NCBI RefSeq assembly: GCF_016862175.1
Contig: NZ_BOML01000031.1
Span: 62,001 to 126,000 of the forward strand
Direction: 5' to 3'
Length of the DNA stretch: 64,000 nt
From: Paractinoplanes durhamensis
GTDB lineage: Bacteria; Actinomycetota; Actinomycetes; Mycobacteriales; Micromonosporaceae
Shown: positions 58,961 to 64,000 of the stretch, one piece after another
How the letters are laid out: the number at the start of each line of letters is the position of its first letter
Position numbering within the stretch: position 1 is the stretch's first letter
The notes under the pieces: model-generated
Told to the model about the DNA's origin: nothing
Databases searched by the model: none
Seen by the model: only the letters and a program-made list of their open reading frames with translations
Translations under genes and position numbers: made by a program

Positions 58961-59572
58961 ATGACGCACGCCGTCCATGATCTGGTGATCCGCAGCGTCG
59001 ACCCCGTCGACCCGGACGAGCTCACCGATCTTGTCGCCGCCGCCATGCACGACGGGCCCATTGCCCGATGGCTGCAGCCCGACGACGACGTGCGCCACGC
59101 GGCCAGCCCCGACTACTTCGCGATCTTCATCGAGCACGCGGTGCGGCACGGCGAGATCTACGTGACGAAGGACGGCACCGGCCGGTTGACCGGTGCCGCC
59201 CTGTGGTTCCCGCTCACGGCCGCTCTGCCGTCACCGATCGATTACGAGCGCCGGCTGAAGGAGATCGCCGGCGAGGCACACGATCGGATGTGCCTGCTCG
59301 ATGCGGTGATGGAGGCCGAACACCCCACCACGCCGCACCACTATCTTGCTTTCCTCGCCGTCCGGCCCGATGAGCAGAGCCTCGGGCTCGGCAGCACGCT
59401 TCTGCGCCGGCATCATCGCCGGCTCGACGCGGCCGGGTTACCCGCCTATCTGGAGGCGAACGACCCGCGCAACCGCGACCTGTACCTGCGACACGGATAT
59501 CAGGTCCGGTCCGTGATCGATCTACCCGACGGGCCGCCGCTCTGGACCATGTGGAGGTCGCCGATGGATTGA
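58961..59572 (+). CDS. GNAT-family N-acetyltransferase
   Basis: 203 residues. The acetyl-CoA loop is LAFLAVRPDEQSLGLGSTLLRR near residue 130 (the Q/R-x-x-G-x-G/A motif is present as QSLGLGS), followed by a terminal YLRHGYQVRSVIDL. It transfers acetyl from acetyl-CoA to an amine. ATG 58961 has AAGGAG 9 nt upstream. Placement behind an amino-acid/amine permease suggests it modifies the imported compound. Confidence 0.87.
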   Translation: MTHAVHDLVIRSVDPVDPDELTDLVAAAMHDGPIARWLQPDDDVRHAASPDYFAIFIEHAVRHGEIYVTKDGTGRLTGAALWFPLTAALPSPIDYERRLKEIAGEAHDRMCLLDAVMEAEHPTTPHHYLAFLAVRPDEQSLGLGSTLLRRHHRRLDAAGLPAYLEANDPRNRDLYLRHGYQVRSVIDLPDGPPLWTMWRSPMD

Positions 59573-59587
59573 GGCGACCAGATCGCG

Positions 59588-60139
59588 CTACGCGGCGGTC
59601 GGGAACTCGTAGAGCCAATAGGACTGCTGGTCGATCCGACTGAATTTCATGGTGCCGGTCACCCGGCTGATCATCAGGCGGAAGATGCGGGACATGTGCC
59701 GGACGTCATCGTTGTAGCTGCAGATGTCCAGCCCGACCAGGCCGTTCTGGGTAGCTGCGACCAGGTACATCTGCTCCACCAGCTGCGCGAACGCCTCGCG
59801 CCCCTGGTGCTCCGGGCTCACGGCGACGAAGCCGATGTACCAGATTTTCCGGGACGCGTAGTGCTCCGGCCAGTGCCGCTCGAAGTACTGAGGTGCGATC
59901 AACGGCACCGCATCGAGGTCGTTGGTGTACGTGGCAATCCCGCACAGCGTGCCCTCGTCGGTGAGGGCGAGGTACTTGCTGACGCGCGGGTCACGCATCA
60001 CCTCGTCGAACTCGGACGGGAACATCATGTGCCGCTGGACCGCAAGCGTGTTCAGTTCGTCGAACGCGTCTTGGTAGAGGCGCCATGCAGCGCTGTGCAG
60101 ATCTTCATCCGTGATCTGGTCGACGACTTTGATAAGCAT
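59588..60139 (-). CDS. GNAT-like acetyltransferase, poorly characterised
   Basis: 183 residues. WYIGFVAVSPEHQGREAFAQ near residue 105 has the beta-4 strand and V-x-P-x-x-x-G acetyl-CoA turn of GNAT proteins, though the R/Q-x-x-G-x-G loop is degenerate (HQGREA). It may not be an active acetyltransferase. ATG 60139 has GGGGGAGC 6 nt upstream. It is convergent with the acetyltransferase to its left, only 15 bp apart. Substrate unknown. Confidence 0.68.
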   Translation of the reverse strand: MLIKVVDQITDEDLHSAAWRLYQDAFDELNTLAVQRHMMFPSEFDEVMRDPRVSKYLALTDEGTLCGIATYTNDLDAVPLIAPQYFERHWPEHYASRKIWYIGFVAVSPEHQGREAFAQLVEQMYLVAATQNGLVGLDICSYNDDVRHMSRIFRLMISRVTGTMKFSRIDQQSYWLYEFPTAA

Positions 60140-61205
60140 GCTTTGCTCCCCCGCGGGACGCGGCCCGCTTGCTCGCACTCACACCGATCAATGATCTAGT
60201 GCTCAACAGAGTACGAACAGTGACGCCGCAAACACAATGCGTGTTCGCCGATTGAATGTGCCAATCGCCGGAGACGGGCTCCACGGTGCCCGAAACTGTG
60301 CAAGTTGCGGGCGGCCCGCCAATTGCCGCACCCGCCTTCATTGCCGCTCCACGACGATTACCGGCACCCGCCCAGAGATCAAATAACGGTGATCAATTGA
60401 CGAACGGATCTCCCGGCAAGGATCTTAACCGCAACCGCCGCCGGCCGCCTCCATGGCGGCCGGCGGCGCTGTTCACCTGCGACTATTTGCCGCCGGGCAA
60501 GGGTGCCGCATGCCTTCCCGCGGCCCACTTCGACACCGCTCGACACTGCCGCCTGACCTGGCTGTCCTAACACGACGATCATCCCGATCGCCACCGCCCA
60601 CCACCTGCGCAAAGGTGCGTTCGGCGACGCCGGCGCCGGTTGCCGCCAGGCGCGAAAGCTCGCGAATCCCCCTCTTTCGCCGACGATGATCCAGGCGCAT
60701 ACTCAACGTCATCTCGGACGGGGTCACCGGCGGTCGATCACGATGCATCCTCGACGCCCCGCGCGCCGTCCGCGGCGGCGTCACGGAGAGGTACGAGCAG
60801 CTAGCGGGCGATATTCGAGCCGCTGAAGGCTTCGTGGGCCGACCTATCAGAATCGGTCAGACCGGAAAAGCGCCGGACTACCAGACGATCACGTTCGGTG
60901 GAGGTTCGGCGGGCCCCGGGCGGCGATCTCCGCGACCGCCGGCACGAGGGCTGCGGCCTGCGGAATTGCCGGCTCACGGCGTACTCGGCGCGGATTTTGA
61001 TCTTGGAATTTGATCGCCTCGAAATCCCGGAATGGTTTGTCGAATCAGGTCGCATTTGAATCGTTTTTCGGTCGGCGCTGCGATCAGTACTCCGGAGCCA
61101 GTACCAGAAGGACTACGCATCTGCGTACTTCAGCCGGGGTCGGTAATCGCCATACGCTATGCCCCGGCTCTGATCATCAACCCTACTCACGGGAATGGAA
61201 CACGT
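60140..61205. other. Gene-poor region of about 1.07 kb
   Basis: No convincing coding sequence: the open frames are short, Arg-rich and lack ribosome sites or family resemblance. The region is less GC-rich than its surroundings in parts (60180-60420 and 60990-61200). It contains one very strong hairpin (60436-60468). The right end holds the promoter of the lipase gene. Confidence 0.5.
60436..60468. repeat. Strong orphan hairpin
   Basis: A 14-bp perfect stem (60436-60449 with 60455-60468) and a 5-nt loop, all G/C except the loop. It is not near the end of any gene, so it could be the terminator of a small RNA encoded in 60180-60436, or a structural repeat. Confidence 0.5.
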
Positions 61206-62309
61206 GTGAAAACAAGTCCGCGCTTACTACTGGTCGTTATCTTGGCCGTCTGCGGGACCCTCTCCGCGCCGGCCGGGGCAGCCTCCGCCGCCTCGCTGCC
61301 CGGCGTGGTCCTCACCTCCGCGACGGCCACCCTGCCGTCCGAGCTGAGCCCGCTGGCGACCGGCAAGCGCATCCAATACGTCACAACGGACATCAACGGC
61401 AGCCTGATCTACGCCACCGCGCTGATCCTCACGCCCAAGACCAACAAGAAGAACCGCACGGTCGCCTGGGCGCACGGCAGCACCGGACTCGCCGACCAGT
61501 GCGCCCCGTCCGCCAACCAGAACGTCTTCTGGCCGGAGGCCCGCACCGCGGTCGCCGCCCTGCTCAGCCGCGGCTGGACGGTGGCCGCCACCGACTACGC
61601 CGGCCTCGGCACCACACAGTCGCACCCCTACCTGGTCGGCGGGAGCGAGGCTCGCGCGGTCATCGACAGCGTCAAGGCCGCCCGCAACCTCGACAGTGCC
61701 CTCTCCACCCAGTACGTGATCGACGGCCACTCGCAGGGCGGCCAGGCTGCGCTCTTCGCCAGCCAGATCGCCCCGAGCTACGACGGCGCCCTGGTGCTGA
61801 AGGGCACCGCCAGCATCGCGCCGGTCTCCAACGTGGACGCGTTCGCCCCGCTGATCCCCGGCACGCCCGGCCAGGGCTACCTGGTGATGGGCCTCTACGG
61901 GCTGGCCGCGGTCGACTCCACCTTCAACCCGAACACGGTGCTGGCCGCCCAGGCGAAGACCAAGACGTCCGCCCTGACCAGCGGCTGCCTGATGGAGATC
62001 CTGGCCGCCTACGAGAATCTGACCGCCGAGCAGCTCCTGGTCGATGGGGCGCTGCCGGACGCGGTGGTCACCAAGCTCGCGAACAACGACAACCCGGCGC
62101 AGACCGCGCCGAGCGCGCCGATCCTGATCGTGCAGGGCACCGATGACGAGGCCGTCCCCTACTTCATCACGCACGATCTGCTGCTGCCGCAGTTGCAGGC
62201 CTACACCCAGCCCGTGACGTTCACCGAGCTGGCCGGCGCCACCCACGACTCGTCCGTGGTTCTTTCGGCGAGCACGGTGGCCACCTGGATCGCGGCCCGC
62301 TTCACCTGA
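61206..62309 (+). CDS. Secreted lipase, secretory lipase (LIP) family
   Basis: 367 residues from GTG 61206. Signal peptide LLLVVILAVCGTLSAPAGAAS. The alpha/beta-hydrolase domain has VAWAHGSTGLADQCAPS (oxyanion region) near residue 98, nucleophile elbow VIDGHSQGGQAAL near 175, the acidic residue in IVQGTDDEAVPY near 317 and the catalytic His in GATHDSSVV near 345. This matches secretory lipases (LIP, PF03583), which hydrolyse esters or triglycerides outside the cell. Two Cys (ADQCAP and SGCLME) could pair. A hairpin separates it from the convergent LacI gene. Confidence 0.85.
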   Translation: MKTSPRLLLVVILAVCGTLSAPAGAASAASLPGVVLTSATATLPSELSPLATGKRIQYVTTDINGSLIYATALILTPKTNKKNRTVAWAHGSTGLADQCAPSANQNVFWPEARTAVAALLSRGWTVAATDYAGLGTTQSHPYLVGGSEARAVIDSVKAARNLDSALSTQYVIDGHSQGGQAALFASQIAPSYDGALVLKGTASIAPVSNVDAFAPLIPGTPGQGYLVMGLYGLAAVDSTFNPNTVLAAQAKTKTSALTSGCLMEILAAYENLTAEQLLVDGALPDAVVTKLANNDNPAQTAPSAPILIVQGTDDEAVPYFITHDLLLPQLQAYTQPVTFTELAGATHDSSVVLSASTVATWIAARFT

Positions 62310-62328
62310 CCAAGTTCGAGGAGGGGGA

Positions 62329-62360
62329 GGACGGCACCCGGCCGCCACCGGATGCCGTCC
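62329..62360. terminator. Terminator between lipase and LacI genes
   Basis: GGACGGCA at 62329-62336 pairs exactly with 62353-62360, and CCGG at 62338-62341 with 62348-62351, giving an interrupted 12-bp stem. It lies 20 bp after the lipase stop in the 92-bp convergent gap. Confidence 0.6.
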
Positions 62361-62401
62361 CCGTCGTCATGTACCCGCCCGCGATCACGCGGAACCCCAG
62401 G

Positions 62402-63457
62402 TCAGGCCGCCGGGATGTGGGTCTGCTTGGTCAGCCGGCGGGTCGGAGCGGCCGCCGTCGATCCGCGGACCACAAGCTCGGCCGGGAAAACGTACTCCGA
62501 GCGCGGGGCGGCGTGGCCGTGGATCTCGTCGACCAGGGCCCGGACCGCGGCGTTGCCCATCGCGGCCACCGGCTGGCGGAGCGTGGTCAGCGGCGGGTCG
62601 GTGAAAGCTATCAACGGCGAGTCGTCGAAGCCGACCACCGAGATGTCGCGCGGCACCTGCAGGCCGCGGCGGTGGGCGGCCCGGATCGCGCCGAGGGCCA
62701 TCAGGTCGGAGCCGCACACCACGGCGGTGACGTCCCGGTCCAGCAGCTGGCCGGCCGCGACCTCGCCACCCTCGACCCCGAACAGGGTCAGGGCGACCAT
62801 CTCGGACGGGGATCGATGATCGTAGGAGGGGACGTGCCGGCGCATCGCGCTGTGGTAGCCGTCGAGCTTGCGCTGGACGGCACGGAACCGCTCGGGGCCG
62901 GAGACGAAACCGATCCGCTCGTGGCCGAGGGCGGCCAGGTGCGACACCGCCGACTCGGCCGCCTGCTTGTCGTCGCAGGAGATGAAGGGGGCCGAGATGC
63001 CGTCGGCGAAGCCGTTCACGAAGACGATCGGCAGCGGGCGGTCGATCAGGCGCTGGTAACGGTCGTGGTCGGCGGTCGTGTCGGCGTGCAGGCCGGCCAC
63101 GAAGACGATGCCGCTGACCTGACGGTCGAGGAGCATCTCGAGGTATTCGTCCTCGGTCACGCCGCCCGGGGTCTGGGTGCAGAGCACCGGGGTGAAACCG
63201 GTCTGGGCCAGAGCCGACTCGATCACCTGGGCGAAGGCCGGGAAGATCGGGTTCTCCAGCTCGGGGACGATCAGGCCGACCAGACCGGCACTGCGTTTGT
63301 GCAGGCGTTCCGGTCGTTCGTAGCCAAGGACATCGAGGGCAGTAAGGACTGCCTGGCGGGTGTCGGCCGAGACGCCGGGGCGGTCGTTGAGGACGCGCGA
63401 AACCGTCGCCTCGCTGACGCCCGCCTGTCGGGCGATATCCGAGAGACGTGCACGCAT
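62402..63457 (-). CDS. LacI-family transcriptional regulator
   Basis: 351 residues. HTH and hinge: LSDIARQAGVSEATVSRVLN near residue 5 and ALDVLGYERPERLHKRSAGL. The periplasmic-binding-like core (VGLIVPELENPIFPAFAQVI) binds a sugar effector. ATG 63457 is where family-like sequence begins; a start at 63478 would add seven residues. It is downstream of, and read in the same direction as, a CBM20-bearing amylase-type gene, separated by a hairpin. Maltose/starch control is therefore the natural guess. Confidence 0.88.
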   Translation of the reverse strand: MRARLSDIARQAGVSEATVSRVLNDRPGVSADTRQAVLTALDVLGYERPERLHKRSAGLVGLIVPELENPIFPAFAQVIESALAQTGFTPVLCTQTPGGVTEDEYLEMLLDRQVSGIVFVAGLHADTTADHDRYQRLIDRPLPIVFVNGFADGISAPFISCDDKQAAESAVSHLAALGHERIGFVSGPERFRAVQRKLDGYHSAMRRHVPSYDHRSPSEMVALTLFGVEGGEVAAGQLLDRDVTAVVCGSDLMALGAIRAAHRRGLQVPRDISVVGFDDSPLIAFTDPPLTTLRQPVAAMGNAAVRALVDEIHGHAAPRSEYVFPAELVVRGSTAAAPTRRLTKQTHIPAA

Positions 63458-63511
63458 GCGGTCACAATAACCCTTCATTAATTATGAGCGCGCGCCTGCG
63501 ACGCAGGCCAC

Positions 63512-63542
63512 GCCGGTCGTGGCGAAGTGCGCCACGACCGGC
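63512..63542 (-). terminator. Terminator after the CBM20 protein gene
   Basis: A 13-bp perfect stem (63512-63524 with 63530-63542) and a 5-nt loop, starting 11 bp past the stop of the starch-binding protein. Confidence 0.75.
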
Positions 63543-63553
63543 TGCCCGAACGG

Positions 63554-64000
63554 CTACTTCCAGGTGTCGCTTGTGCTGTACGTCAACGCCGTTCCGGTGG
63601 TGTATGTCCGGTTGCTCCCGGACTCCCAGGTGACGTTGCCGGCCGCGTCCTTCTTGATGTACTTGTACTCGAAGCTGGTGCTCTGCGGCACGGCCACCGC
63701 GCGGCGCCAGGTCGTGCCGCTCGCGGTCAGCGGAATGGCCGAGGCGGGCGCCCAGCTGCCGAGCGCCGCGATCGAGCCGATCACGTAGACGCCGGTGCCG
63801 GTCGCCGCGCTCGCGGTCACGCTGAAGTTGACCGCGGCGTCGACGGCCACGTTCCAGGTGTCGTCGTACGTCACCGCGGCGGTGCCGGTCGACGCCGTAC
63901 GGTTCGCGTTGGTCTCCCAGGTGACGTTGCCGGCGGCGTCCTTCTTTATGTACTTGTACTCGATGGCCGTGTTGGCGGGCAGGTTCACCGTGCCGGACCA
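63554..64000 (-). CDS. C-terminus of a starch-active enzyme with tandem CBM20 (partial)
   Basis: 149 residues inside the window; the gene runs off the right edge. It consists of two CBM20 starch-binding domains. The last is complete (FSVTASAATGTGVYVIGSIA through WKKD-like strands to the terminal DTWK); only the end of the first is visible. Both contain EYKYIKKDAAGNVTWE, holding a conserved Lys and Trp of the starch-binding sites. CBM20 pairs occur at the C-terminus of secreted alpha-amylases, glucoamylases and pullulanases. The catalytic domain is outside the window. A LacI regulator lies just downstream. Confidence 0.85.
   Translation of the reverse strand, partial: WSGTVNLPANTAIEYKYIKKDAAGNVTWETNANRTASTGTAAVTYDDTWNVAVDAAVNFSVTASAATGTGVYVIGSIAALGSWAPASAIPLTASGTTWRRAVAVPQSTSFEYKYIKKDAAGNVTWESGSNRTYTTGTALTYSTSDTWK
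63624..63672. repeat. Direct repeat copy A within CBM20 domains
   Basis: 49 bp that recur at 63915-63963 with only two mismatches, 291 bp apart. They encode the same EYKYIKKDAAGNVTWE strand in the two CBM20 domains. Confidence 0.85.
63915..63963. repeat. Direct repeat copy B within CBM20 domains
   Basis: Second copy of the 49-bp element (47 of 49 identical to 63624-63672). Near-identity at DNA level, not just protein level, points to a recent domain duplication or gene conversion. Confidence 0.85.

Noticed and set aside
60473..61055. Two small minus-strand open frames in the gene-poor region
   Set aside because: Arg/Ser-rich composition, no ribosome site, no hydrophobic or domain pattern.
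63474..63490. A LacI operator upstream of the LacI gene
   Set aside because: The AT-rich CATTAATTATG is only partly palindromic and lacks the central CG typical of LacI operators.

Overview
The window is very GC-rich DNA with extreme third-position G+C, frequent GTG and TTG starts, 4-bp GTGA/ATGA gene overlaps, a SARP-type regulator, an XRE/DUF397 pair, an LAxTG wall protein and many secreted hydrolases. This points to a filamentous actinomycete, and the overall flavour fits Micromonosporaceae (Actinoplanes-like). That assignment is inference from gene style, not from a marker gene. I saw no rRNA, convincing tRNA, CRISPR array, transposase or integrase.

Layout. 1-8.6 kb: the tail of a secreted carbohydrate-binding protein, then a seven-gene leftward surface-polysaccharide operon (GT2, GT4, a GT-C-like polytopic enzyme, a membrane protein, a Wzx-like flippase, two more GT4), with almost every junction overlapping. 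8.7-9.5 kb: a secreted L-type lectin. 9.6-19.6 kb: a leftward seven-gene choline-to-glycine operon holding choline oxidase, an OpuA/ProVWX-type importer with a double permease, dimethylglycine oxidase, monomeric sarcosine oxidase and a Rieske betaine demethylase. A glycerophosphodiesterase is read divergently from the same promoter region and could supply choline. 20.8-28.5 kb: an LAxTG wall protein, an iron-box-controlled siderophore-interacting reductase, an MFS carrier, a hydrolase, a methyltransferase, an M23 lipoprotein and an NfeD/flotillin pair. 28.5-35.1 kb: an M15-type peptidase split by a long helical insert, an M4 metalloprotease, an F420/LLM oxidoreductase, a PL7 alginate lyase and an Flp pilin.

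35.2-44.3 kb holds a roughly 3,000-residue secreted RHS polymorphic toxin (SpvB, FG-GAP, YD repeats, HINT, AHH nuclease tip) with no obvious immunity gene. It is divergent from an AfsR-like SARP/NB-ARC/TPR regulator whose own promoter carries a textbook SARP direct repeat, 8 bp from the -10. A CAP-domain protein follows.

47.9-53.3 kb is a compact divergent locus: GT1 glycosyltransferase and aldehyde dehydrogenase to the left, TetR regulator, maltokinase-like (glucosamine-kinase-type) enzyme and SIS sugar-phosphate protein to the right, with two perfect inverted repeats between them. It looks like a self-regulated amino-sugar module. 53.4-60.1 kb: a secreted HNH nuclease, a LysR regulator, an XRE/DUF397 pair divergent from a GPP34/APC permease/GNAT operon, and a second GNAT. 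60.1-61.2 kb is a gene-poor stretch with one strong hairpin. 61.2-64 kb: a secreted lipase, a LacI regulator and the 3' end of a starch-active enzyme with two recently duplicated CBM20 domains.

Most functions are recognised families. The parts most likely to hold new biology are the split M15 peptidase, the toxin/SARP pair, and the GT1/ALDH/TetR/kinase/SIS locus.
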